DNA from: Lachnospiraceae bacterium
Lineage (GTDB): Bacteria; Bacillota; Clostridia; Lachnospirales; Lachnospiraceae
Length of the DNA stretch: 32,077 bases
Assembly (NCBI GenBank): GCA_022773965.1
Contig: JALFNQ010000106.1
Location: 1-32,077, forward strand
Direction: 5' to 3'
Position 1 is the stretch's first letter; each line of letters opens with the position of its first letter. The position numbers were made by a program, and so were the translations under genes. Under the pieces are notes generated by a model. The model was not told the DNA's origin. It saw only the letters and a list, made by a program, of their open reading frames with translations, and did not search any database. This document shows positions 6,736 to 14,038 of this stretch, piece after piece.

Positions 6736-8409
6736 TCAACCTACATTTTTCTTTTTTAAACCACAGCACAATTCCGGCATATTCGCCCTAACAAGTGCAG
6801 CAGGAATCGATGGACAGACCGAATTACCACATCTTCGTACCTGCTCACTTCTTGAATATTTCTTTCCGTTATAATCATGGTCGATGATGTAATCATCCGG
6901 AAATCCCTGGCATCCGTATAGTTCCTTCGGCTCCAGCATCCGCAGACCGATGTCTACAATTTGATAATCAACACCAGCAATCGTTACAAGTCCGAACCGA
7001 TCACGTGCTGTTACTGTATCAAGCGGCTCTTTGATGTCCTGTCCGGTTCCTTGTCCGTAATATTTAATTAAGAATGCGCGAACCTCTCCAAAATGCCCAT
7101 CTCCTGCTGTTATTGTTGGCAAAGGCTCTGTTATGTCTCTTCCGTCGCAATGATTATTCATTTGGATCAAGTTCGCTGTCACTATACTGTTATGATCCCA
7201 CGACGTAACTGTTGGAAGTGGATTCTCAACGCTTTCACCGGATCCGGTATATCCCCCGTCATAGTATTTATGCAAGAATGATGTCACAAGCCCATATCTG
7301 TTTGAACCATCCACTGTCATAATAGGCTCATCCAACTTCTGACCTCTGACTTCTCCGTTTGCCGTTTCTGAATGGTACTGAATCAGCATAGGACTGATAA
7401 GACATTGCTGATTTCCTGTAGTAATGGTATGTATCGGGTCTTCACAATTTCCACCCGGATGATTTGTTGTATTGGTTCCCATATATGGAGCCAACTTTGC
7501 ATCCACCATGCCAAATCCATGTTTTGCAGTAATTACTCTTAACGGCTCATTCATACTGTTACAGTAATCCGACTTCGCTCCACTATGATTGACCTGCACG
7601 ATAAATGGCTCCGCATTATCGATTACAAACTTCTTTAATCCTCTCGCGATGCGCTCCATCGTCTTAGGTGCAAGCGGACGCACCGCCCGGATTCCGTACT
7701 TTTCTTTGATTTCTTCCGCTGTGTCAAAAATGGAAGGACACGGCAATGAGAAATCCAACTGCGTATATGCTCCAACATAAGGCTTCATCAATCCTGCTTT
7801 TACCATTTCACTATCTGTCGGTCCATGTGTAGGATCTGGCCAGATAATAGGCATACCATCACATCTCGCAATTAGAAAAAACCGTTTTCGCATAGTCGGA
7901 GAACCATAATCCGCAGCAACCAGCTCCCGATACTCTACTTGATATCCCAGTCTGTGCAATTGTTGCACAAACTTCTCAAAGGTAACACCTTGCTTGCTTT
8001 TAATAGGTCTATGATGGCGATTTAACGGACCCCAAGTCTTAAACTCTTCCACATTTTCCAACATAATCACTCTCGGTCTGACAAGCCCTGCCCACCGACA
8101 CGCTACCCATGCAAGACCTCTGATAAACTTGTCCTTCGGTTTTCCGCCCTTAGCCTTGCTAAAATGTTTGCAATCCGGTGAAAACCATGCCAGCCCGACA
8201 GGAAATCCACGGCAAGCCTTAACTGGATCCACAGCCCAGACATCTTCACAATAATGCTTTGTGTGTGGATGATTTGTCTTGTGCATCCGAATCGCTTCCG
8301 GATCATGGTTGATAGCAATATCGACACTGACACCGGTTGCCATCTCAATTCCAGTACTTGCCCCTCCTCCACCAGCAAAATTATCTACGATCAGTTCTCC
8401 GTTAATCAT
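6736..8409 (-). CDS. Phage DNA (cytosine-5) methyltransferase with six internal repeats
   Basis: A 557-aa C5-methyltransferase. Motif I is DNFAGGGGASTGIE (9-22); motif IV is WFSPDCKHFS with catalytic Cys80 (a PDC variant of the usual PC). Motif VI is LENVEEF (117-123), motif VIII is near 168-182 (DYGSPTMRKRFFLIA), and the terminal motif is RRCGNSV (525-531). The stretch where the target-recognition domain belongs (about 288-490) is six units of the form EPLxTITAxxGxGLVxAxLIxYY, starting near residues 288, 324, 361, 396, 428 and 461. Its ATG overlaps the adenine methyltransferase stop (TAATG), so the two are coupled. Likely role: protecting phage DNA from host restriction. Target sequence unknown. 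Confidence 0.88.
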   Translation of the reverse strand: MINGELIVDNFAGGGGASTGIEMATGVSVDIAINHDPEAIRMHKTNHPHTKHYCEDVWAVDPVKACRGFPVGLAWFSPDCKHFSKAKGGKPKDKFIRGLAWVACRWAGLVRPRVIMLENVEEFKTWGPLNRHHRPIKSKQGVTFEKFVQQLHRLGYQVEYRELVAADYGSPTMRKRFFLIARCDGMPIIWPDPTHGPTDSEMVKAGLMKPYVGAYTQLDFSLPCPSIFDTAEEIKEKYGIRAVRPLAPKTMERIARGLKKFVIDNAEPFIVQVNHSGAKSDYCNSMNEPLRVITAKHGFGMVDAKLAPYMGTNTTNHPGGNCEDPIHTITTGNQQCLISPMLIQYHSETANGEVRGQKLDEPIMTVDGSNRYGLVTSFLHKYYDGGYTGSGESVENPLPTVTSWDHNSIVTANLIQMNNHCDGRDITEPLPTITAGDGHFGEVRAFLIKYYGQGTGQDIKEPLDTVTARDRFGLVTIAGVDYQIVDIGLRMLEPKELYGCQGFPDDYIIDHDYNGKKYSRSEQVRRCGNSVCPSIPAALVRANMPELCCGLKKKNVG

Positions 8410-9212
8410 TATTGGTACTCCTTATAATTATCAAACAGACTCAGTTGTACATCATCATAGTTCATCCACAATACCTCTGTTCGTTTTATTCCACACTCTG
8501 CATTCGTATCTTTATATGCTTTTCTCCATCCAGAAAGGCATTTGTTATACAAATCATTGTCATAGCCACTTATCATTACTGCCCCAGGGTGTGTTTTGAG
8601 TACATCAAGAAGCTCTATGTGATCTTCAAACGTCATTTCATGTTTATACAAATAATTTTTTCTCGTGCTAGTAAGATATGGTGGGTCTGCATAGATAAAA
8701 ACATCAGCAGTGTCATATCTCTTTAATAACTCAATGGCTGGAAGGTTTTCGATTTGCACACCTTTCAGTCTATCAGCAGCTTCTTTCATTATTTCTGGAA
8801 GTTCCAACCATTTGCCTGCCGGATTTGGACTCTTTCTCTGCTGACCACTTTTAAACCCATTCTTATACAATTGTGAATTTCCAAATCCCTGCCAACATTT
8901 CACACAATATCTTCTTGCCCTTTCAATCGGATCATCTGTCCAATCAAATGCATTATTGTACTCATCTCTTGCAAAAGGCGTAAAATCAATTAATCTACAC
9001 AATTCTTCCGGATAATCTCTTAACACAGAAAAGAAATTAACGATATCACCGTCTACGTCATTAAGCGTCTCGATATGGCAACGTGCCTTATTCAAAAGTA
9101 CCGCTGCACTACCACTAAATAATTCAAGGTAAACATCATGCGTTGGCATATAACTTATTATCCAATTTGCTATCCTATTTTTTGCCCCTGGATACATCAA
9201 TACAGTTTTCAT
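8409..9212 (-). CDS. D12-class DNA N6-adenine methyltransferase
   Basis: A 267-aa Dam-like enzyme. The N-terminal YPGAKNRIANWI (7-18) is the D12 start motif (usually YxGGK). ELFSGSAAV (30-38) is the AdoMet site, and ADPPYLTSTRKNYL (175-188) contains the catalytic DPPY of N6-adenine enzymes. I chose the ATG at 9212; a GTG at 9236 is in frame, but family members begin at this point. It shares a TAATG stop/start junction with the cytosine methyltransferase downstream. The pair probably modifies the element's DNA to evade restriction. Dam-type GATC specificity is possible but not shown. Confidence 0.88.
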   Translation of the reverse strand: MKTVLMYPGAKNRIANWIISYMPTHDVYLELFSGSAAVLLNKARCHIETLNDVDGDIVNFFSVLRDYPEELCRLIDFTPFARDEYNNAFDWTDDPIERARRYCVKCWQGFGNSQLYKNGFKSGQQRKSPNPAGKWLELPEIMKEAADRLKGVQIENLPAIELLKRYDTADVFIYADPPYLTSTRKNYLYKHEMTFEDHIELLDVLKTHPGAVMISGYDNDLYNKCLSGWRKAYKDTNAECGIKRTEVLWMNYDDVQLSLFDNYKEYQ

Positions 9213-9272
9213 CTTGTAAAAGCAACCTAAACGCACCTACTACATTAGGTTCTGATCCTTCCAAAATTTTTG

Positions 9273-9302
9273 TTTACAAAACAGTAATTAATGTTTTATA
9301 CT
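9273..9302 (+). promoter_or_regulatory. Promoter of small zinc-ribbon gene
   Basis: TTTACA (9273-9278) and TATACT (9297-9302) are separated by 18 bp. They lie 33 nt upstream of a clear ribosome site and ATG at 9336, so this gene probably has its own sigma-A promoter, opposite in direction to the early operon. Confidence 0.6.
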
Positions 9303-9335
9303 GATTTTTAAATATAAAAGAAAAGAGGTGCTATT

Positions 9336-9500
9336 ATGCAATTCATGAATTGTCCAGAATGTGGTGTTTATCTTGAAATTGATGATAATGACACCACTCC
9401 AGGCTGCAGAGAAATGGAGGAAGTATATTGTCCAAAATGTAATGCAGTAGTAACTAAGGTCTTTACCAGTGGCATTCCGACTGCAACGCCAGTAGATTAA
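9336..9500 (+). CDS. 54-aa zinc-ribbon protein
   Basis: A 54-aa reading frame (starts MQFMNCPECGVYLEIDD) with two paired cysteine knuckles, CPEC at 6-9 and CPKC at 32-35, plus Cys24. This is a classic zinc-ribbon layout for nucleic-acid or protein contacts. AAGAGGTG lies 5 nt before the ATG, and a good promoter precedes it. It is on the strand opposite the methyltransferase operon and diverges from it. The function is unknown; regulation or counter-defence would fit its position in the phage control region. Confidence 0.65.
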   Translation: MQFMNCPECGVYLEIDDNDTTPGCREMEEVYCPKCNAVVTKVFTSGIPTATPVD

Positions 9501-9560
9501 ACACATAGAAGTCCATACTTTACTCAATATTTAAATACTCGTACAATAATAATGATTTCG

Positions 9561-9589
9561 AATACCGTGTCAGATTCTAACACGGTATT
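9561..9589. repeat. 29-bp palindrome, copy 1 of TGTCAGAWTCTGACA element
   Basis: A 29-bp palindrome centred on 9575 with one mismatched pair. The core at 9568-9582 is TGTCAGATTCTAACA and the flanks are AATACCG/CGGTATT. It lies between the convergent stops at 9500 and 9619. There is no T-run after either arm, so it is a poor terminator. The same core recurs at 13096-13110 and 13906-13920. A protein-binding site (operator, or parS-like site for the ParB homologue) or a recombination boundary fits better. Confidence 0.6.
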
Positions 9590-9616
9590 TGAAATTCTAC
9601 ATTCACCCACAAATTT

Positions 9617-9778
9617 CTACTCCTTTACCCTCTGCAAACCAGCTCCAAGCGCAAAGTTATCCCAAAATTCCTCGCGTTTTTCCTGCGGGATATCCTTGAT
9701 CTCAATCTGTTTCCACTCGCCAGTTTTTGAATCAATCACAAATGTGCGATATGTTGCTTTTTTCGGATATCTAGGCAT
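9617..9778 (-). CDS. 53-aa conserved small phage protein
   Basis: Starts MPRYPKKATYRTFVIDSKTG and ends GAGLQRVKE. Its GGAGGAG ribosome site is 7-9 nt upstream of the ATG at 9778. Basic N-terminus and amphipathic C-terminus; no domain recognised. It belongs to the leftward early set of small genes between the repressor and the methyltransferases. Confidence 0.6.
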   Translation of the reverse strand: MPRYPKKATYRTFVIDSKTGEWKQIEIKDIPQEKREEFWDNFALGAGLQRVKE

Positions 9779-9883
9779 ATTTGCGCTCCTCCTCTACTTA
9801 CATCATATGCTCTACGCCTGTCCCTGGTTCTTATTTCACTAAATGCCAGAAATGCGATATTTAGCGAAAGGTCACACACTTTC

Positions 9884-10057
9884 TTATACCGCGTTCTTTT
9901 CAATTCTCCGCATCTCTGACATCTTAACCATACCTTCACCAAAGGACAGTAAATTCTCCTTTTCAAGCGCTGTCATCTGCGGTAAAAGTATAGAAAATGT
10001 GTTAAGAATCTCTGCATCAAGCGAATCCTGCTTCTGAATGTTCACTAAGTTACCCAT
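9884..10057 (-). CDS. 57-aa small phage protein
   Basis: Starts MGNLVNIQKQDSLDAEILNT, with a helical middle (LLPQMTALEKENLLSFGEGM). The ATG at 10057 is 9 nt after AGAGGAG; a second ATG at 10066 is too close to that site. The segment LEKENLLSFGEGMV resembles short linkers seen after phage HTH proteins, but I cannot assign a function. An imperfect 11-nt inverted repeat follows its stop (9834-9844 with 9859-9869). Confidence 0.5.
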   Translation of the reverse strand: MGNLVNIQKQDSLDAEILNTFSILLPQMTALEKENLLSFGEGMVKMSEMRRIEKNAV

Positions 10058-10181
10058 CCGTATCATCTCCTCTCTTGTTTTTGCTCTGTAGTTCTTTTTA
10101 TTGCAACCACCGCATCCCGTATGCTATCCTTTCCGTACAGGGCGTTGCCGCGCCCAAGTACAAAGGAAAGGAGAACTTCTC

Positions 10182-10340
10182 ATGGATAAAGCTGCTGTTG
10201 AGAAAGCCATCAAACATTTTGAGTTTTATGCCAGACCTTCCAGTGCCAACCATTCAGAACCGGCTACTGTTGGGGACATAAAAAAACTGATTGAAGAAAT
10301 ATCCAAACTTGCACGGTCTATCTCTAATGCTGCTGATTAG
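10182..10340 (+). CDS. 52-aa helical small protein
   Basis: Starts MDKAAVEKAIKHFEFYARPS and ends with a helix (IKKLIEEISKLARSISNAAD). GGAAAGGAG precedes the ATG. It reads against the flanking small genes and shares a terminator hairpin with the convergent gene at 10371-10544. No family recognised. Confidence 0.6.
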   Translation: MDKAAVEKAIKHFEFYARPSSANHSEPATVGDIKKLIEEISKLARSISNAAD

Positions 10341-10346
10341 CTTTCA

Positions 10347-10377
10347 GCTGCCATCCATAAAGATGGCAGCTTACTTT
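10347..10377. terminator. Hairpin terminator between convergent small genes
   Basis: GCTGCCATC (10347-10355) pairs perfectly with GATGGCAGC (10362-10370) over a 6-nt loop, and TTACTTT follows. It ends the plus-strand gene at 10340. Its right edge overlaps the stop codon of the minus-strand gene (10373-10371), so it may serve both. Confidence 0.65.
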
Positions 10378-10544
10378 ATAAGTGCCTCGATTTGATCAGC
10401 CGCTTTATCTACTTCTGCAATAATCTTATCTGTCAAACCATGATCAGCTCCAACTATAGAAATTTCTATATTGACACGTTCCGCTTTTTCACCAGTTTCT
10501 CCATTCAAAGACAACAGGTAACGATAATATTTTTCCTTTTTCAT
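10371..10544 (-). CDS. 57-aa small phage protein
   Basis: Starts MKKEKYYRYLLSLNGETGEK; a beta-hairpin-like middle (ERVNIEISIVGAD) precedes a C-terminal helix. The start at 10544 follows a G-rich stretch (GAGAGGTGGTGAGAGG). It is the first leftward gene after the repressor control region, the position of a cro-like or other immediate early gene, but it has no obvious HTH. Confidence 0.5.
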   Translation of the reverse strand: MKKEKYYRYLLSLNGETGEKAERVNIEISIVGADHGLTDKIIAEVDKAADQIEALIK

Positions 10545-10880
10545 CCTCTCACCACCTCTCTGTCGCGCGTTTTAATTGTTCATTATTCGACATTTTGTCG
10601 ACATGTTTTTTGTTAAAATGTGATTAAATAAATTCACAAATCTATGTTTTTCTTGTTGTCTAATTTCTCTTTATTGGTTTAGTCAGAAGGTAACTAAAAA
10701 AGTCAATAGTTTTTTGAAAAATTATTTTAAAAATTTTCAAAATATTTTTGTATGTTTCTTTATTCAACATATTAGTATCTTAATTCTACTTTGTCAACGC
10801 CTTTTTGTATCTTAATTCAACTTTTTGTTGAATTATTATTTTACACGTGTTATTCTTATGTAAAAAAGGAGGAAGAAATT
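10545..10880. promoter_or_regulatory. AT-rich control region with candidate repressor operators
   Basis: This 336-bp gap between the leftward early genes and the rightward repressor holds no credible gene. Visible elements are TCGACATTTTGTCGA (10587-10601, palindrome), TTCAAC-N5-GTTGAA (10816-10832), isolated TTCAAC and GTCAAC half-sites near 10764 and 10794, and a direct repeat of GTATCTTAATTC (near 10772 and 10807). It is the expected place for divergent lysogenic and lytic promoters. I could not place a strong leftward promoter. Confidence 0.5.
10828..10856 (+). promoter_or_regulatory. Repressor promoter overlapping a palindromic operator
   Basis: TTGAAT (10828-10833) and TATTCT (10851-10856) are spaced 17 bp apart. 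The -35 overlaps the right half of TTCAAC-N5-GTTGAA (10816-10832), so binding there would control the promoter. Autoregulation by the downstream repressor is the natural inference. Confidence 0.55.
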
Positions 10881-11270
10881 TTGACGCAAGGTGAACGTGT
10901 TAAAGAAGTGAGAAAAACTCTTGGTCTCACTTTAGAAAGATTTGGCGAAAAAATAGGAGTCAAGAAATCTGCTGTTTCTAAAATCGAACATGGTCAATGT
11001 GCTCTCACAGATCAAATGTGCAAGTCAATATGTCGCGAGTACAATGTAAACGAGGAGTGGCTTGTTAATGAAACCGGAGAAATGTTTTCAAAAGTTGACC
11101 GCGAAGATCAAATCATGCGTTGGGCGGCATCTGTATTAAAAGAAGAGAATTCCTCGTTTAAAAAAAGATTTGTCGCTGTACTTGCATCACTTCCAGACGA
11201 ACAGTGGATAGAACTAGAAAAAAGAGCCAGAATGCTCATTGATCTCCGCGATCACTCTGATGAAGGCTAA
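10881..11270 (+). CDS. Xre/CI-type phage repressor
   Basis: A 129-aa protein with an N-terminal helix-turn-helix (about residues 4-58, ERVKEVRKTLGLTLERFGEK ... KSAVSKIEHGQ), including the EWLVNETGEMF segment common in phage repressors, then a helical C-terminus that may oligomerise. It lacks the LexA-type protease domain, so induction by self-cleavage is unlikely. I set the start at TTG 10881 because AAAGGAGG lies 8 nt upstream; the frame stays open further upstream without a site. It faces away from the early genes and probably maintains lysogeny by binding the palindromes just upstream. Confidence 0.8.
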   Translation: MTQGERVKEVRKTLGLTLERFGEKIGVKKSAVSKIEHGQCALTDQMCKSICREYNVNEEWLVNETGEMFSKVDREDQIMRWAASVLKEENSSFKKRFVAVLASLPDEQWIELEKRARMLIDLRDHSDEG

Positions 11271-11392
11271 TCTTCCTTTAAATATTCAGCAATGAAGATA
11301 TACAGTCTTCGGAGCTGCAGCAGGTTTGCTTTTACCAGCTGACCTACGATTGCTTTGATGAGCACTATGTACTCGTCTATATCGTGCATCAT
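11267..11392 (-). CDS. 41-aa hydrophobic/amphipathic peptide
   Basis: A frame from ATG 11392 to TAG 11267 (starts MMHDIDEYIVLIKAIVG, then LLQLRRLYIFIAEYLKED) with AAAGGAGATG just upstream. It overlaps the repressor stop by 4 nt in the opposite direction. The LLQLRRLYIFIAEYL pattern is common in short phage-borne peptides of unknown role. It could be a membrane-associated or protein-binding helix. Confidence 0.55.
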   Translation of the reverse strand: MMHDIDEYIVLIKAIVGQLVKANLLQLRRLYIFIAEYLKED

Positions 11393-11453
11393 GTCATCTC
11401 CTTTCTTTTCGGAACAATCAGTCGAAAAATTGCAGAAACTAACGACTTGATTG

Positions 11454-11482
11454 TTGAAGCAATAGCTTCATACTTCTAATAT
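11454..11482 (+). promoter_or_regulatory. Promoter of the DUF4041/T5orf172 gene with overlapping inverted repeat
   Basis: TTGAAG (11454-11459), a 17-bp spacer and TAATAT (11477-11482). The inverted repeat TGAAGC-AATA-GCTTCA (11455-11470) covers the -35 and the spacer and may be an operator. The ATG is 80 nt downstream, after a GGAGG site. Confidence 0.5.
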
Positions 11483-11562
11483 GGTTTTCTATTTTTTAAA
11501 AACTATCTAAGGATGAGATATATTGCGAATAATGAGTTTTAATATACAATGGAGGTTCTATC

Positions 11563-13077
11563 ATGGGTTTTTTTGATATATTTCGAGTATCACAAATAAA
11601 AAAAGAAAATGAAACTCTTCGAGCCGCAAATACGGAGATGCTTCGTGTGAAGCAGGAAAATGAGAATTTGAGTGCTTCACTGCAAAGCGCAATACAAGAA
11701 AATGAAGCTCTCCATGCCTCGAATGAAGAAATGACCCGTCGTGCGGATGAGAGCGGAATCACAGAATATTATCAGGCAAAAGAACGGATTGACGCTATCG
11801 AAGCGGAAATCACTTCCCGCACTTCCACTGTCACTCAGCTGCGCGAAGAAAATGAGGCACTACAAGAAAAACAAGCAAAACTTGAGCACTCCATAGCAAA
11901 CAGCCAGAAAAAACTTTCCAGATCAAAAGAGCTCTACAAGAGTATCAATTACTCTGTAGAGGATTTTTTTAATTCAGATGATAGTCATCCATTTCATGCT
12001 ATTTCAGCAGAAGATAGCGCAGATCTTGATCTGATTGCACCGTCTGTCGAGCTAAAGCTGCACTGTATGGACATGAAGAGTCTGCGTCAGGCATACCGCG
12101 AAAATGAAAAAGTGATTAAAGATGTGCTTGCCCGTTATTCCTCACGTTATACAACAAAAGCTAACCGCACGATCTATGATCTCATGGTGATTGCTTTACA
12201 GGCAGAGCTTCAAAATATTTTAACCGCTTTGAAATATGACAAGCTGGACAAAGCAGTAGATAATGTCAAAACAGTCACTGCAAAATATTTAAAGATTGCC
12301 GCCGAAGGAAATCAGAGCATCGCCGGTACTCTTACAAAATTCATTGGAGAAATTGAGTATCTGTTTATCAATGCAGTGAAAATCGAATATAACTACTATG
12401 TAAAGAAAGAACAGGCAAAACAGGAGCAGCTTGAAATTCGCCAGAAAATGCGCGAAGAGGCAGAGGAACGCAAAGCCCTTGAAGCTGAACGCAAGAAGAT
12501 AGAAAAAGAAGAATCCAAATTCCATATACAGATAGCTGCCCTCACAGAGCAGGCAAATACATCCAGCGGAGACGAATTGGAAGCTCTACGTGCACGTATC
12601 CTTGAACTGCAGTCCCAACTTGCAGATGTTGTTGTTAAGAAAGAAGAAATTTCCAGCCTGCAGAACGGAAAAGCAGGTAATGTATATATTATCAGTAACC
12701 TCGGTTCTTTCGGTGATGATGTATTCAAAATCGGCATGACCAGACGACTGGATCCGCAGGATCGTGTCAATGAGCTTGGTGATGCAAGTGTTCCGTTCAA
12801 GTTTGATGTACATAGCTTCATCTTCTCCGATGATGCTTCCAGCCTTGAAACTGCACTTCATAAGCGGCTTGATGACCGTCGTGTGAACAAAGTAAACGCA
12901 CGGAAAGAATTTTTCCGGGTATCTATCGACGAACTTGAACAGCTTGTCATGGAGATCTGCCCGACAGCTGAATTCAATCGGACAATGCTTGCAGAAGAAT
13001 TTTACCAGTCCCAGTCTACTGACCAGTCATATTCATCAGACTTCTCACTATATGATGAGGACGACGAGGATGAATAA
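11563..13077 (+). CDS. DUF4041 coiled-coil protein with T5orf172/GIY-YIG-like nuclease domain
   Basis: A 504-aa protein. Residues 10-120 and 280-365 are heptad-rich coiled coils. The part between (about 125-280) matches the DUF4041 layout found in prophages. Residues about 372-455 are a T5orf172 (Mug113, GIY-YIG-related) domain: GNVYIISNLGSFGDDVFKIG, then MTRRLDPQDRVNELG, and ETALHKRL with FFRV near the end. The tail is acidic (DEDDEDE). It is transcribed from its own promoter, away from the early genes and with the repressor, so it is probably expressed in the lysogen. Such proteins are suspected in phage exclusion or DNA processing, but no reaction is established. The TGTCAGA palindrome follows its stop by 14 nt. 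Confidence 0.75.
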   Translation: MGFFDIFRVSQIKKENETLRAANTEMLRVKQENENLSASLQSAIQENEALHASNEEMTRRADESGITEYYQAKERIDAIEAEITSRTSTVTQLREENEALQEKQAKLEHSIANSQKKLSRSKELYKSINYSVEDFFNSDDSHPFHAISAEDSADLDLIAPSVELKLHCMDMKSLRQAYRENEKVIKDVLARYSSRYTTKANRTIYDLMVIALQAELQNILTALKYDKLDKAVDNVKTVTAKYLKIAAEGNQSIAGTLTKFIGEIEYLFINAVKIEYNYYVKKEQAKQEQLEIRQKMREEAEERKALEAERKKIEKEESKFHIQIAALTEQANTSSGDELEALRARILELQSQLADVVVKKEEISSLQNGKAGNVYIISNLGSFGDDVFKIGMTRRLDPQDRVNELGDASVPFKFDVHSFIFSDDASSLETALHKRLDDRRVNKVNARKEFFRVSIDELEQLVMEICPTAEFNRTMLAEEFYQSQSTDQSYSSDFSLYDEDDEDE

Positions 13078-13090
13078 TACTCATCAGAAG

Positions 13091-13114
13091 ACCTGTGTCA
13101 GAATCTGACACGGT
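13091..13114. repeat. Palindrome, copy 2 of TGTCAGAWTCTGACA element
   Basis: The perfect core TGTCAGAATCTGACA (13096-13110), centred on 13103, extends by a G:C pair on each side, followed by CGGTACT. It lies between the DUF4041 gene and the channel gene, 14 nt after the stop. No T-run follows. The right flank CGGTA matches copy 1. Confidence 0.6.
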
Positions 13115-13153
13115 ACTACTTAGATATATTTTGCAATGATGGCACGTAAGTGA

Positions 13154-13900
13154 ATGACCATTATTGATTATTTCCTTTTTAAATCATCAATGAGAAAACG
13201 AATTTACGAAATAATAGAAAAAGCCAATAATGGCGATACAGACAGCAAAGTCTATGATTACTTTATCATTATCACGATTGTAACCAGTATTATTCCACTA
13301 TGCTTCACAAAGCAGAATGCATTGCTGAATACTGTAGATAAGATAACTGTAGCAATATTCATCATTGACTACATCCTTCGGCTGATCACGGCGGACTACT
13401 CATCGAATAGAAAAGGTGCTGCACCTTTCCTGCTCTATCCATTCAGACCGATGGCAATCATAGATCTATTGTCTATCCTTCCATCTGTTACCAACCTGAA
13501 CTATGCGTTTCGAGTATTCCGCGTGTTGCGACTCTTAAAAGCTTTGCGTGTGTTCAAATTTTTCAGATATTCCAAGAATATCCGAATCATCACGAACGTA
13601 TTGGTTAAGAAAAAGGATGCCCTGCTAACTGTCGGTATGCTGGCACTGTCCTACATATTTATGACCGCTCTGATCATCTTTCAGGTAGAGCCAGCAACGT
13701 TCGACAACTTCTTTCAGGCGATCTACTGGGCAACTGTATCTCTCACAACCGTCGGATATGGAGACATCTACCCTACATCGGTGATCGGACAGGTGATCAG
13801 CATGGTGTCATCATTCCTAGGAATAGCTATCGTTGCCCTGCCGTCCGGCATTATTATATCCGGATACCAGGACGAGGTCGAAGGAAGTGGAGACGAATAA
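13154..13900 (+). CDS. Voltage-gated potassium channel (six-helix Kv type)
   Basis: A 248-aa membrane protein with the complete Kv layout: S1 (about 34-51), S2 (62-80), S3 (100-112), an S4 rich in regularly spaced Arg/Lys (RVFRVLRLLKALRVFKFFR, 120-138), S5 (156-178), pore helix and the selectivity filter TTVGYGD (198-204), then S6 (211-238). It should pass potassium in response to membrane voltage. The ATG at 13154 follows an in-frame TGA directly and has no good ribosome site, so it may rely on coupling or a later start. Bounded on both sides by the same palindrome. An ion channel in a phage accessory block suggests a membrane-depolarising or exclusion role, which is inference. Confidence 0.88.
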   Translation: MTIIDYFLFKSSMRKRIYEIIEKANNGDTDSKVYDYFIIITIVTSIIPLCFTKQNALLNTVDKITVAIFIIDYILRLITADYSSNRKGAAPFLLYPFRPMAIIDLLSILPSVTNLNYAFRVFRVLRLLKALRVFKFFRYSKNIRIITNVLVKKKDALLTVGMLALSYIFMTALIIFQVEPATFDNFFQAIYWATVSLTTVGYGDIYPTSVIGQVISMVSSFLGIAIVALPSGIIISGYQDEVEGSGDE

Positions 13901-13903
13901 ATC

Positions 13904-13923
13904 TATGTCAGATTCTGACACGT
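13904..13923. repeat. Palindrome, copy 3 of TGTCAGAWTCTGACA element
   Basis: The perfect core TGTCAGATTCTGACA (13906-13920), centred on 13913, begins 5 nt after the channel stop and is followed by CGTATA. Same location rule as copy 2: directly after a gene, before the next one. Confidence 0.6.
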
Positions 13924-14021
13924 ATATTCCAAATACAGGATTTTGTCGCCCATTAAACATAATTTACTTAACCGGGCAGCCAGTGGACGTGCTCTCATAC
14001 ATGATAAACAAAACCAAATAA
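13905..14021 (+). CDS. Possible 38-aa leader peptide before the SIR2 gene
   Basis: An ATG inside the palindrome opens a 38-codon frame (starts MSDSDTYIPNTGFCRPLN) that stops 17 nt before the SIR2 start. No clear ribosome site precedes it. It may be a small gene, a remnant, or chance. I list it because its second half (IIYLTGQPVDVLSYM) looks more protein-like than random sequence. Confidence 0.2.
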   Translation: MSDSDTYIPNTGFCRPLNIIYLTGQPVDVLSYMINKTK

Positions 14022-14038
14022 AAGGAGGTTCAAAGATC

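Noticed and set aside
9561-9589. Simple rho-independent terminator
   Set aside because: No T-tract on either side, and the same core recurs after two other genes also without T-tracts.
9834-9869. Imperfect 11-nt inverted repeat after the 57-aa gene
   Set aside because: Contains a mismatch and lacks a T-run or nearby promoter; too weak to call a terminator or operator.
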